DNA from: Lachnospiraceae bacterium
GTDB taxonomy: Bacteria > Bacillota > Clostridia > Lachnospirales > Lachnospiraceae
Length of the DNA: 48,232 nt
Assembly (NCBI GenBank): GCA_026169045.1
Contig: JAPFDH010000088.1
Coordinates: 1-48,232, forward strand
Direction: 5' to 3'
The position numbers and the translations under genes were made by a program. Below the pieces are notes generated by a model. It had not been told where the DNA came from, ran no database searches, and was given only the letters and a program-made list of their open reading frames with translations. Within the stretch, counting starts at the first letter, position 1; the number at the start of each line of letters is the position of its first letter. Shown piece after piece: positions 17,141 to 25,694 of this stretch.

Positions 17141-17977
17141 TCACTGCAGATATTCCTGAATAATATCAGCAATCAATTTTTCTTCCTTAGGAGAAAGTTT
17201 CTTTTCTTTCCGAGGGTCTCCACCCTTTTCCTCCCGCACGGCTGCAATCTGAGCAAGGCTCTTCTTCAACGATTCGATATCGGACTGATTTTCTTTTTTC
17301 CTTGACATCGCAGCGTCTGCTGCTTCTTTCACAGAGACAGGATCATTTTTAGGCTGCTGTTCTGTTTTTTCCTTTTCTATTTCTGTTTTTTCTTTTTGTC
17401 TTCTGACAAACACATCATCCTTCATCTTTCTTCTGGCAGAAACTTCTTCTTCCTCCACATGTTCCGCTGAAGTACGCACAAATAAACTATTTTCCAAATA
17501 ATCGGATATATGTGCAAACAATACTTCTCTTTTTGTTCCGGTATCGGTCAGGCTGTCAACCACTACCAATCCCAAACCCAATATAATTCCTGTTCCAAAT
17601 TGCATAATCATTGTTTTTACTTCTGCCTGATATAAAAATGCCGCCAAGGTTGTCCCTACTCCGATAAAAAGACAAATTAAAGCTCCCTGAATCGTAAGAG
17701 ATTCCAATCTTCTCAGACTTATCCCCATTTTCTTATACGAATATAAACTTTTTTCCACAAAAGCTCCCACATTATTCACACCATCATTCAGTCGATATGT
17801 ACTTTCATACTTTAGTTTTAACCGTTTTAAAAAACTGTCCTTTGCCGCCGCCATATTTTCTGCCTGACGAATTAATCGTTTGTATGTTCCGTTTGCAATC
17901 AATCTTCCAAGAATACAGATTGCACCAATTGCGAGCATGGCATAAAGCACATACCCCTTTTCCAAATACTCCACCAT
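17141..17977 (-). CDS. Membrane protein of unknown function with charged C-terminal coil
   Basis: A 278-aa protein of no recognised family. One membrane helix lies at about 8-28, and two more at about 93-115 and 120-142. A charged, largely helical cytoplasmic tail (about 165-278) is rich in Lys/Glu and ends KLSPKEEKLIADIIQEYLQ. The ATG at 17977 has AGGAG 8 nt upstream and starts MVEYLEKGY. A longer frame beginning at 18052 would add 25 residues encoded by the R2 repeat and the leader; I reject it. It could be an envelope or scaffold protein, but nothing in the context assigns a role. Confidence 0.7.
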   Translation of the reverse strand: MVEYLEKGYVLYAMLAIGAICILGRLIANGTYKRLIRQAENMAAAKDSFLKRLKLKYESTYRLNDGVNNVGAFVEKSLYSYKKMGISLRRLESLTIQGALICLFIGVGTTLAAFLYQAEVKTMIMQFGTGIILGLGLVVVDSLTDTGTKREVLFAHISDYLENSLFVRTSAEHVEEEEVSARRKMKDDVFVRRQKEKTEIEKEKTEQQPKNDPVSVKEAADAAMSRKKENQSDIESLKKSLAQIAAVREEKGGDPRKEKKLSPKEEKLIADIIQEYLQ

Positions 17978-18016
17978 AATGGATACTCCTTTCTCATTTC
18001 CTTTTTTCTTTTCCCC

Positions 18017-18224
18017 ATTATATGATGCCAAGGTCAAAAGGTCTGAATCCACATGAGCTTACTCATAAGTGGATGAAAGACCTTGGAACCCGCCCCGATA
18101 TGAGCATAAAAGTGGGATGTATATCCCACGATATGCGAATATTGGGCAGGATTGTGGGAGTGCACAGCACGGAACAATCCGCAGGCATCATAGTTGGGAG
18201 CTTTTGACCTCAACGTCATTATAT
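18017..18224. mobile_element. R2 MITE-like element, long copy (208 bp)
   Basis: Non-coding palindromic element, present again in inverted orientation at 22693-22814. Imperfect terminal inverted repeats ATAT(G/A)ATG...GGTCAAAAG bound it. Inside is a long hairpin in which AAGGTCT, ATCCAC and ATGAGC pair with their complements. This copy carries an extra 86-bp module (18090-18175), flanked by GGAAC direct repeats and containing its own hairpin (GTGGGAT/ATCCCAC). It fills the gap between the membrane protein gene and the kinase gene. No transposase is nearby, so it would have been mobilised in trans, if it is mobile at all. Confidence 0.8.
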
Positions 18225-18458
18225 CGGATCAAGAAAAAAAGGAAGGGAAAAAGGTTCGCATTTTTTCAGCTTGTCCACGATCCATCGGTTCTATTTTTCC
18301 CGGATTTTGTCTGATTTTCATCGTTTTCGTCCTGTTATCTCTGTATTTGTCGCAGGATATTATATGATTCTTTTCCAGTTAATATGCTACACTGAGCCCA
18401 TATTGATGCAACGATTCCACACAACCATTTTATCTCTATCAAGAAAGGAAGTTTTGCT

Positions 18459-19202
18459 ATGCTGTCTGACGAATTATTATTAAAAGTATCCGAATTGAAA
18501 ACAACGTATCCTGACCTGGAAGAGGTTTTGGAAATGCTGGAAGCAGAACAAAATTTGTTTCTTTCCAACATTTCCCATGAACTGCGCAATGTATTGACAT
18601 TAATGAGTAGCTCTCTTCAATACATAGAATCCAGCCACCCGGAAATTCAAGATTACAAATATTGGCGGGAAACAAAACATGATTGCCGTTATATGCAGTC
18701 CCTGATCCACAATATGTCCGATTTTACCAACGGAACCCAATTAAACTGCTGTCGCGTTGATTTAAACAAACTTTTAAGAGAATCTTATCTGGCCTGTCTT
18801 CCCTTGACGGAAGGAACAGAAAAATCCCTGACTTTTACCAGCCCCAGTGCCATTCCTCCTCTATATGCCGATCCGACAAAACTTTTGGAAGTTTTTGTAA
18901 ATTTAATTAAAAATGCCCTGGAAGCAGTCCGCAATGACGGATATGTCCGTATTACATGCGAATCTGATTTCAGAGCAATTAAAATCAACATAGAAGATAA
19001 TGGCTGTGGTATCGAAGCTGATCGATTAGTAAAAATTTTTCAGCCATTTGTCACCACAAAACAAAATGGCACAGGTCTGGGACTTTCCGTTGTCAAACGG
19101 ATCGTAGAAGCCCATGGCGGGCATATCACAGTATGCTCCGCTCCCAATCAGGGTTCTGTTTTTACGGTTTCTCTGCCCAAAAATGATTTTTCTCACGTTT
19201 AA
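18459..19202 (+). CDS. Soluble sensor histidine kinase (orphan)
   Basis: A 247-aa kinase. A short N-terminal helix (1-30) is followed by a HisKA domain with the phosphoacceptor in ISHELRN (about residue 37). The HATPase_c domain has N box LIKNALEAV, G1 box DNGCGIEAD and G2 box GTGLGLSVVKRIVEAHGG. There is no transmembrane or PAS sensor domain and no response regulator nearby. In spore formers such orphan kinases often feed Spo0A; that role is inference. The ATG follows AAAGGAAG. The gap 18225-18458 holds the leader and, at most, a weak extended -10 (TGC-TACACT near 18395). Its 3' end overlaps the convergent rhomboid gene by 41 nt. Confidence 0.88.
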   Translation: MLSDELLLKVSELKTTYPDLEEVLEMLEAEQNLFLSNISHELRNVLTLMSSSLQYIESSHPEIQDYKYWRETKHDCRYMQSLIHNMSDFTNGTQLNCCRVDLNKLLRESYLACLPLTEGTEKSLTFTSPSAIPPLYADPTKLLEVFVNLIKNALEAVRNDGYVRITCESDFRAIKINIEDNGCGIEADRLVKIFQPFVTTKQNGTGLGLSVVKRIVEAHGGHITVCSAPNQGSVFTVSLPKNDFSHV

Positions 19203-20220
19203 CCGTTCCCCGGTAAAAAATAATACCACAAAGAAATCCGATAACCAATCCACCTACATGAGCGCTGTTATTGACTCCGCTATTGGCAAATCCGGCGTAC
19301 AGGGTAAAAATCACCATAAAAAGCATTTGCTGTAGTGTGATACCCTGTACCCTTCCACGCTCACGTAATATGATAAATAACATCATTCCCACTACGCCAA
19401 AAATTGCACCGGAGGCACCGGCTGTCAGCACATTCCAATCACCAATATACCAATACCAGGCAACGGAAATGATATTGGCTCCCACTGCTGCTATCAGATA
19501 GAAAAGAAAATATCGCCACCAACCGATTAACCGTTCCAGGAAGTTTCCAATATACCATAATACCACCATATTTCCCAGCAAGTGGCTGAAACTAAAATGC
19601 AAAAAGGCACTGGCAAGCAGCCTCCACCACTGGGGATCCAACAAAAAATCAGCAATATGGATCGCACCGTGCCGATACATCCAAACACTATTGGCATCTC
19701 TTGAAAATTCCATCCATAAAAACAACAAAACATTTACCAGTACAATTCCTGTATTAACAGAAAAAAGAGAATTCTTCCATTTATCGTTCCAGTCTTGTTT
19801 ATCAGAATTTTGGCAATGTTTCTTTCCACTTTCCTGCAGTACATGATCAACTATTTGCTCCAGACCGTAAAAGTTTCCCGGCTGATTTTCGAAAACAATT
19901 TTTTCGTCAAGGGAGGTATCAATAACCCAAAATGCATACGGTGTATTTTGCCTTTGTTTTTCCAACTCCATCTGATCCGTAATAATTAACGCAATGACCC
20001 TTACCTGTTGTGCCTTCTCTTTTAGCAGAATTTCTGTTTTATGCATAACTGTCTCAAATAAACTATTTTCTTTTACAACCTGTCCGCGGTTATCCACCAA
20101 ACAAATTCCCACAGCCAATTGATCTTCTACACGAAAGAACAACGATATTTGCTCTATATTAGACGGAATCCGCTGATATCCGTTTTTTTCCAACTCATTT
20201 TGAAGATGCTCCACCTGCAT
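19162..20220 (-). CDS. Rhomboid-family intramembrane serine protease
   Basis: About 352 aa. A cytoplasmic N-terminal domain of about 150 residues is followed by a six- to seven-helix rhomboid core. The catalytic Ser lies in GASGAIFG and the catalytic His in NNSAHVGGLVIGF, both intact. The HFSFSHLLGNM loop is also typical. Rhomboids cleave substrates within the membrane; the substrate here is unknown. The ATG at 20220 is preferred over a TTG two codons upstream. The gene overlaps the convergent kinase gene. Its best promoter (20249-20276) lies inside the R3 repeat. Confidence 0.88.
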   Translation of the reverse strand: MQVEHLQNELEKNGYQRIPSNIEQISLFFRVEDQLAVGICLVDNRGQVVKENSLFETVMHKTEILLKEKAQQVRVIALIITDQMELEKQRQNTPYAFWVIDTSLDEKIVFENQPGNFYGLEQIVDHVLQESGKKHCQNSDKQDWNDKWKNSLFSVNTGIVLVNVLLFLWMEFSRDANSVWMYRHGAIHIADFLLDPQWWRLLASAFLHFSFSHLLGNMVVLWYIGNFLERLIGWWRYFLFYLIAAVGANIISVAWYWYIGDWNVLTAGASGAIFGVVGMMLFIILRERGRVQGITLQQMLFMVIFTLYAGFANSGVNNSAHVGGLVIGFLCGIIFYRGTVKREKNHFWAEKP

Positions 20221-20248
20221 TGGCAATACATCCTTTCTGTTTTTTACG

Positions 20249-20276
20249 AGTATATCATCTTCCTAAAAAAAGTCAA
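20249..20276 (-). promoter_or_regulatory. Promoter of the rhomboid gene, lying within R3
   Basis: On the minus strand TTGACT (20271-20276), a 16-nt spacer and TATACT (20249-20254). The -35 and spacer belong to the R3 repeat. The second R3 copy keeps TTGACT, but its spacer and -10 do not form a promoter. Confidence 0.5.
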
Positions 20277-20327
20277 CTAACAGGACATCCATCCAAATAT
20301 AGCTACCAGCAAAATCCTTTCATTTCC
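20253..20327. repeat. R3 repeat, copy 1 (75 bp)
   Basis: It aligns with 33370-33442 at about 85% identity (11 mismatches, one 2-nt gap), same orientation. On the minus strand it contains CTGGTAGCTAT, a small hairpin (GGAT...GTCC here, GGAC...GTCC in the other copy) and TTGACTTTTT. It lies between the ygjV-like gene and the rhomboid gene, and supplies the rhomboid -35. Confidence 0.75.
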
Positions 20328-20387
20328 TTAAAAGAGACAATCCAACATTTGTCAATACTTTACGTTGAATTGCCTCCTTCTGTCTTT

Positions 20388-21014
20388 TTACGGCTTCATC
20401 AAATCTTTTCTATATGCTTCACCCTGTTTTTGAAATCCCATTGTCTGCAGATAAGATTCATGTGCTCCTGCCTTTCCCATAAAAGTCAGTTTTCGAATCC
20501 CCTGTTCTCTCAGTCTGTTGTACAGGTACTTTCCTACTGAGCAGTCCCTGTATGCAGGTGTCGAATAATCCAGAGCGACCTCCACTTCTCCATCTGTTTT
20601 TCGCTTTCCAAGAAAGATTCCAGCTGGTTCCGTATTATGGTATACAATATACGCGGCATCATACTGTAAAAGAGGTCCATCCCCACCATGAAATGCTGGG
20701 AAGTATTTCATTATATCCTGTTTATAATAATTCAGAAGATAGTAGATCAGCGGCTCTTGGGCTTCGCCTTCTATAAAGTTATATGCTCGTTCTGTTTTCC
20801 GCATTCGTACCAGATAATAAATATTGATAATAACCAGACAGGTATTCATCAAGGCGGTCGGATAGGCATGGATGATCAGCGCATAAATCGTGCAGACCAC
20901 GCCTCCGGCAGCATTGATAATTCTCAATTTGAAAACCGATGTCATCAGAAAGGACAGCAGTACCAAAGCGGAGCCGAAATACCCAACCAATTCTACAATC
21001 ATGCGTGTATTCAA
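20388..21014 (-). CDS. YgjV-type membrane domain fused to a GNAT-like domain
   Basis: A 208-aa protein. Three membrane helices (about 8-25, 30-50 and 53-72) match the YgjV family pattern (VGYFGSALVLLSFLMTSVFKLRIINAAGG). A soluble domain (about 95-208) follows, with a GNAT-like acetyltransferase arrangement ending in a fold-like LTFMGKAGAHESYLQTMGFQ. It begins 15 nt after deoC on the same strand, so it looks like the last gene of the nucleoside operon. What it might acetylate or transport is unknown. No clear terminator follows. Confidence 0.65.
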   Translation of the reverse strand: MNTRMIVELVGYFGSALVLLSFLMTSVFKLRIINAAGGVVCTIYALIIHAYPTALMNTCLVIINIYYLVRMRKTERAYNFIEGEAQEPLIYYLLNYYKQDIMKYFPAFHGGDGPLLQYDAAYIVYHNTEPAGIFLGKRKTDGEVEVALDYSTPAYRDCSVGKYLYNRLREQGIRKLTFMGKAGAHESYLQTMGFQKQGEAYRKDLMKP

Positions 21015-21028
21015 GCAATCTCCTCCTT

Positions 21029-21700
21029 TTAGTATCCGGATCCAGCGTCGGCACTATTTTTCATGATTTTAACCAGTCTGCTTGTTCCAAGACGTTCTGC
21101 TCCCAGGCGGATGAATTCGTCTGCATCATCAAAGGATGAAATTCCGCCAGCTGCTTTGACTTTAACCTCCTTTCCTACATGAGCTCTCATCAGTTCCACA
21201 TCTGCAAATGTGGCTCCTGCAGTGGAAAATCCGGTAGAAGTCTTGATGTATTCTGCTCCCGCCTTTGTGACAATCTCACACATTTTGATCTTCTCTTCTT
21301 CCGTCAGCAGACATGTCTCGATGATAACTTTCAGGATTCTACCATCACAGGCTTCATGAATCTGACGGATTTCATCTTCGATTTCCTCGTATTTTTTGTC
21401 TTTTAGATGACCAATATTGATAACCATGTCAATCTCATCTGCTCCGTTTGCAATAGCATCCTTTGTCTCAAATACTTTAACTGCCGTTGTACTGTAACCG
21501 TTTGGGAATCCGATTACCGTACAGATAGGAAGTTTCCCTTCCACATATTCAGCAGATTGTTTTACATAGGAAGCCGGGATACATGCGGATGCTGCTTCAT
21601 ATTGGATGGCATCGTCCAGAATCTGTCGGATTTCTTCCCAGGTTGCTGTCTGTGTCAGTAAAGTATGATCTACATATTTTAAAATTTCTTTTTTATCCAT
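21029..21700 (-). CDS. deoC: Deoxyribose-phosphate aldolase
   Basis: A 223-aa class I aldolase splitting 2-deoxyribose 5-phosphate into acetaldehyde and glyceraldehyde 3-phosphate. The Schiff-base lysine lies in VKAAGGI near 165, and the family segments VIIETCLLT and [10 protein letters not shown] are present. The ATG follows AAAGAGG. It is the final catabolic step of the operon and works on the product of deoB (30518-31708). Confidence 0.97.
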   Translation of the reverse strand: MDKKEILKYVDHTLLTQTATWEEIRQILDDAIQYEAASACIPASYVKQSAEYVEGKLPICTVIGFPNGYSTTAVKVFETKDAIANGADEIDMVINIGHLKDKKYEEIEDEIRQIHEACDGRILKVIIETCLLTEEEKIKMCEIVTKAGAEYIKTSTGFSTAGATFADVELMRAHVGKEVKVKAAGGISSFDDADEFIRLGAERLGTSRLVKIMKNSADAGSGY

Positions 21701-21716
21701 CTTAAACCTCTTTCTT

Positions 21717-22667
21717 TTATTTTTTTAACAAATCTTTGATTTCCGGGTCAAATGCTGTCTCAGCCGCATTACAAAGTAATGTATGAATCAATTTCTCATC
21801 CCGTCCATAATGCTCATAAATTTTCATAAGTTCCTTTGTCATGGTGGTACCGCTGACAGTCCTATTATCGGTATTAATGCTAACTTTGATTCCCGCATCC
21901 AAAAATTGTCTGAGGGGGTACTCCTCCCACGTTCTGACCGCTTTTGTCTGGAAATTGCTCGTCGGGCACATCTCCACGCCAATTCCGGCGTCGGCATAAG
22001 CCTTCATCAATTTCGGATCCTGTTTCAGAGCAATTCCGTGTCCAATTCTTCTGGCTCCCAGTTCTAAGGCTTCTCTGACATTTTCCAGATTTCCGGTTTC
22101 ACCTGAATGGATGGTAAACGGCATTCCAATCCGTTTTGCCTCCCAAAAAAGCTTCCGGAAATTTTTTGTCGGAAATGCCGACTCATCACCTGCCAGATCA
22201 AGAGCACATACGCCTTTTCCGAGATACTGTCTTGCACATGCAAGCATCTCCATGTTCTGTTCCAAGGTGTGATTTCTCATGGCGCACACAATGATGCCAT
22301 ACCGCACTTTAAAATCCTCTTTCGCCCGTTCCATTCCTCTTCTGACCGCTTCGATGATCTCGTAACAGCTTAAATGTTTATGAACAGAAAGCATCGGAGC
22401 AAAGCGGACTTCAATATATTTCATGTTCTCTTTGGCGATCTCTTGTACAAATGTATAAGCCCCTTCTTCTAGCCCTTCTGCATCCTGCAGACATTTCAAC
22501 GGAAGATCAAATTTTTCCAGATATTCTGTCAGGCTCCGGCATTCTTCCGATACCGTCAACATGTCCTCAGATACCGTTCTTCCCAAGCGACGTTCAATCA
22601 AAGCTTTTGTAAGCGATCCATCGAGATGGCAATGCAAATCAATTTTTGGAAGTTGTTCTATATTCAT
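21717..22667 (-). CDS. add: Adenosine deaminase
   Basis: A 316-aa zinc hydrolase converting (deoxy)adenosine to (deoxy)inosine. Metal and catalytic motifs are in order: [12 protein letters not shown] (residues 9-20), TIHSGETG near 190, RIGHG near 210 and SINTDNR near 265. The ATG follows AAAGGTGAG. It is separated from punA, its natural partner, by the R2 element at 22693-22814, whose hairpins will be part of the polycistronic mRNA. Confidence 0.96.
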   Translation of the reverse strand: MNIEQLPKIDLHCHLDGSLTKALIERRLGRTVSEDMLTVSEECRSLTEYLEKFDLPLKCLQDAEGLEEGAYTFVQEIAKENMKYIEVRFAPMLSVHKHLSCYEIIEAVRRGMERAKEDFKVRYGIIVCAMRNHTLEQNMEMLACARQYLGKGVCALDLAGDESAFPTKNFRKLFWEAKRIGMPFTIHSGETGNLENVREALELGARRIGHGIALKQDPKLMKAYADAGIGVEMCPTSNFQTKAVRTWEEYPLRQFLDAGIKVSINTDNRTVSGTTMTKELMKIYEHYGRDEKLIHTLLCNAAETAFDPEIKDLLKK

Positions 22668-22692
22668 GTTCGCTCACCTTTCCATAGGTCAA

Positions 22693-22814
22693 ATTATATG
22701 ATGTTGGGGTCAAAAGCCCCCAACTATGATGCCTACGGATTGTTCCAAGGTCTTTCATCCACTTATGAGCAAGCTCATGTGGATTCAGACCTTTTGACCC
22801 TGGCATCATTATAT
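22693..22814. mobile_element. R2 MITE-like element, short copy (122 bp)
   Basis: An inverted copy of 18017-18224 lacking the 86-bp internal module. Terminal inverted repeats and the long central hairpin (AAGGTCT/AGACCTT, ATCCAC/GTGGAT, ATGAGC/GCTCAT) are kept. A second hairpin, GTTGGGG/CCCCAAC, is at its left end. Its right end overlaps the punA 3' end and provides the last Ile codon and the TAA stop. It sits inside the nucleoside operon between punA and add. Confidence 0.85.
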
Positions 22815-23621
22815 GGTTTCTATGATCTTTGTAACCAGTTTTTTAAATTCCTGGGATACGCGGTCTGCTGTCTCCTGCACTTCTTTGTGATCCAATTTCT
22901 CCTTGCTCATTCCTGCTGCCAGATTAGTAATACAGGAAATCCCTCCGATCTCCATACCCATATGGCGTGCTGCCATTGCCTCGCAGGCTGTGCTCATACC
23001 GACTGCATCTCCGCCCCAGATCCGACACATTCTTACTTCAGCCGGAGTTTCATAAGCCGGTCCAGTCAGCTGGACATAGACTCCTTCTTTCAGATCTATT
23101 CCGCATGCTTCTGCCGATAAACGAATCACATTTTGAATCCGTTTGCTGTATACTTCGCTCATATCAGGAAATCTCGGTCCCAAATCTTCCATATTCGGTC
23201 CAATCAGCGGACTTGGCACTCCTATGGCAATATGGTCAGTAAGCATCATAAAGTCTCCCGGACGGAAGTTCTCGTTGATTCCTCCTGCTGCGTTTGTAAG
23301 AATCAGTTTTTTTGCTCCAAGCAGTCCCATAAGACGTGTTGGGAGAACAACATCTGACATGGGATATCCTTCATAATAATGTACCCTTCCCTGCATGATC
23401 ACAACCGGCACTGTTCCAACATATCCAAAAACAAAACGTCCTTTATGTCCCTTTACCGTAGAAACTGGAAAACCTTTAATGGCAGAATACTCCACTGCTG
23501 TTTCTATGCGGATACTGTCTGCATAATCTCCCAGACCGCTTCCTAAAATCAATGCCACCTCCGGCTCAAAATTTGTTTTTTCTCTGATACTTGCCAAACA
23601 AGTCATTAATTTATTCTCCAT
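22809..23621 (-). CDS. punA: Purine nucleoside phosphorylase
   Basis: A 270-aa trimeric-type PNP that phosphorolyses inosine and guanosine to free base plus (deoxy)ribose 1-phosphate. Signatures: ALILGSGLGDYAD near 25, GRVHYYEGY near 85 and GGDAVGMSTACE near 190. The ATG follows AAGGAG. The terminal sequence ...IIETI-stop ends inside the R2 element: the final ATA codon and TAA are R2 bases. The length is still normal, so activity should not be affected. Confidence 0.96.
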   Translation of the reverse strand: MENKLMTCLASIREKTNFEPEVALILGSGLGDYADSIRIETAVEYSAIKGFPVSTVKGHKGRFVFGYVGTVPVVIMQGRVHYYEGYPMSDVVLPTRLMGLLGAKKLILTNAAGGINENFRPGDFMMLTDHIAIGVPSPLIGPNMEDLGPRFPDMSEVYSKRIQNVIRLSAEACGIDLKEGVYVQLTGPAYETPAEVRMCRIWGGDAVGMSTACEAMAARHMGMEIGGISCITNLAAGMSKEKLDHKEVQETADRVSQEFKKLVTKIIETI

Positions 23622-23636
23622 CTATTTTCCTCTCCT

Positions 23637-24368
23637 TTATAAATCTTCTGCCAAGATGTCAGCGATCATATCTTTCATTCTGTGATATTGTTCATAGTTA
23701 ATCAGAATATAGCTTCCCTGCATCGATATCATGCCGTTTTCTTTAAACTTTTTAATGGAACGGCTGATCGTCTTCAAGCAGAGTCCCGTAAAGTCTGACA
23801 GATCCTGGCGGTCTCCCTTCATTCGCAGAACTCCATTGTGTGCGTATTTACGGTATCGTTTCATTAAAAGAAAAGCTACCCGGTCTGCTCCCTGGAGAAA
23901 AAGCAACATTCGGCTGTCTCTTGCCTGCTCAAGCAGATATTCTCCCATCAGTCTGCTTTCCTGTTTGAGAGCAATAATATCGGAATCCAGCCATTTTTTA
24001 AATCCTTCTTTAGGAATCTTCAGAACTGTACACTTTGTCGCTGTCTGTAGCGTTGTCTGATACTTATCCAGATTGATAATGACTTCCATTCCTCCAAATG
24101 CGTAAACTTTTTCAAACATCATGAAATCATAGTTGATACCGTAAATCCGATAGTCTGTCGCTTTAATCAGCCCTTTGCCAATGAAATAGATCATATCGGC
24201 AGGTTCGCCTTCCTGTACAAAGACTGTCCCTTCCTCCAACTCTTCCACTGCAAAAGTTTCCATCAACCACATCGGCGCTGTGCGAAAATATTGTTCAAAC
24301 TGTTCTCTTCTGCTTTTTTCAATTTCATTCAAAAAAGGCAGAATTTTCGCCAGATACGTATTTTCCAT
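23637..24368 (-). CDS. Crp/Fnr-family regulator inside the nucleoside operon
   Basis: A 243-aa protein. An N-terminal cyclic-nucleotide-binding-like beta-roll (about 15-130) is followed by a dimer helix and a C-terminal winged helix (about 170-235) with recognition segment DLSDFTGLCLKTISRSIKKF. The phosphate-binding cassette of true cAMP receptors (FGE...R-A) is replaced by FGGMEVIINLDKYQT, and no Fnr-type N-terminal cysteine cluster exists. It therefore probably senses another ligand, perhaps a nucleoside or sugar phosphate, or none. It lies 16 nt before punA and 9 nt after guaD, so it is cotranscribed and a plausible operon regulator. Confidence 0.85.
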   Translation of the reverse strand: MENTYLAKILPFLNEIEKSRREQFEQYFRTAPMWLMETFAVEELEEGTVFVQEGEPADMIYFIGKGLIKATDYRIYGINYDFMMFEKVYAFGGMEVIINLDKYQTTLQTATKCTVLKIPKEGFKKWLDSDIIALKQESRLMGEYLLEQARDSRMLLFLQGADRVAFLLMKRYRKYAHNGVLRMKGDRQDLSDFTGLCLKTISRSIKKFKENGMISMQGSYILINYEQYHRMKDMIADILAEDL

Positions 24369-24377
24369 TGTTATCTC

Positions 24378-25661
24378 CTACTGTTTTCCTTTTCCTGCTA
24401 TCATTTTCCCCTTCACATATTTTGCTTCAATTTCTGCATCCTGATCCAGATAAATAAGTCGTTCCAGACGATCTCTTACGGAAACTTCTCCAACACTGCG
24501 GATCTTTGAATCATCAATCACCACTGCATCAAACTCATACCCTGCTTCCAGACTTCCCACTTCTCCGAAAAATTCTCCTCCTCCTTTTGTAGCAAGATAA
24601 AAGGCCTCAGCCACTGTCAGAGGTTTTATGCTCTGATCGGTAAGTCTCCATCGCAGCTTGGAGCACTGAATTGCCATCGCCATAGCCCGAAACATGGAGA
24701 GTGAAGAGCCGGCTGCCACATCCGTACCCAGGCCCATTTTAATTCCCATTTCCAGATATCGTTTTGCCGGTGCAATTCCGGATGACAGATTGGCATTGGA
24801 TTCGGGACAATGCGCGACGAAAACACCTTGTTCCTTGATCATCCGAATTTCCTCTTCACTGCTGTATACACAGTGTGCCATAATAGTCGGACAATCTCCT
24901 CCAAAAAGCCCATGAATCCGATAGGCATCCCCATAGCAGGATGCCTTAGGCTGTAGCTCCCTTACCCATTCAATTTCGCTTAAATTTTCGGAAAGATGCG
25001 ATTGTGCCGGAAGTCCATATCTCTTCTGGAGTTTCGAAAGCCGTTCCATCAATTCATCCGAACAAGTCGGAATAAATCTGGGAGTCAGAATGGGTCTGAT
25101 ATTGGAAAATTTTTCCGATTCCAGAATCCATGCTTCTGTATCTTTAGCTGAAGCTTCTGCACTTTTTTCGCAGAGTCCCCGGGAACTGTTACGATCCATA
25201 TTGACTTTCCCTACATATCCTGCAAGTCCTGCTTTTTCCATCTGTTCCATGAGCCAAAGTGTCGCATCTTTATGGCAGGTTCCAAACACGCATGCCCTTG
25301 TTGTAGCACTGTGAAGCAGATCCTCCGTAAAAATGGTATATGCTTTCTTTGCATAGCCGGTATCTTGATATTTCTCTTCTTCCGGAAATGTGTGTGTATT
25401 CAGCCAATCAATGAGCTCCAAATCCATTCCCAGTCCTCGGAAAGAATACTGCGGGGCATGCACATGAAGATCAACAAGGCCTGGAATAATTAGTCTGTCT
25501 CCGTAATCACGGCAGCTAATTTTCTTCCATTGTTCAGGCAATTCCCTGAAAATCCCAATGCTCTTTCCCTCTTCACAGATCACATATCCGTGTTCTATTA
25601 TTCTGATACTCTTTTGATTCTCGCTGTAACAGATATTTCCTCTGATCGCAAATCGTTCCAT
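24378..25661 (-). CDS. guaD: Guanine deaminase
   Basis: A 427-aa amidohydrolase converting guanine to xanthine. Zinc motifs: PGLVDLHVHAPQY near 58-70, then QSHLSE, MAHCVY and GLGTDVAAGSS. The opening beta-sandwich strands are typical of the subtype III fold. The ATG follows AAGGAGAG. It fits the operon by removing guanine released by PunA. Other cytosine- or hydroxyatrazine-type amidohydrolases are less likely given the HAPQY signature. Confidence 0.9.
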   Translation of the reverse strand: MERFAIRGNICYSENQKSIRIIEHGYVICEEGKSIGIFRELPEQWKKISCRDYGDRLIIPGLVDLHVHAPQYSFRGLGMDLELIDWLNTHTFPEEEKYQDTGYAKKAYTIFTEDLLHSATTRACVFGTCHKDATLWLMEQMEKAGLAGYVGKVNMDRNSSRGLCEKSAEASAKDTEAWILESEKFSNIRPILTPRFIPTCSDELMERLSKLQKRYGLPAQSHLSENLSEIEWVRELQPKASCYGDAYRIHGLFGGDCPTIMAHCVYSSEEEIRMIKEQGVFVAHCPESNANLSSGIAPAKRYLEMGIKMGLGTDVAAGSSLSMFRAMAMAIQCSKLRWRLTDQSIKPLTVAEAFYLATKGGGEFFGEVGSLEAGYEFDAVVIDDSKIRSVGEVSVRDRLERLIYLDQDAEIEAKYVKGKMIAGKGKQ

Positions 25662-25694
25662 GTCGTTCTCTCCTTGATCTGATTTTCCTTTTTC

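Noticed and set aside
18022-18314. Short open frames on both strands in the R2 element
   Set aside because: They recur only because the repeat recurs; the palindromic structure and lack of ribosome sites indicate non-coding DNA.
19162-19202. Overlap of the kinase and rhomboid genes as a sign of a mis-called frame
   Set aside because: Both proteins have complete family motifs and natural C-termini; a 41-nt convergent overlap is acceptable.
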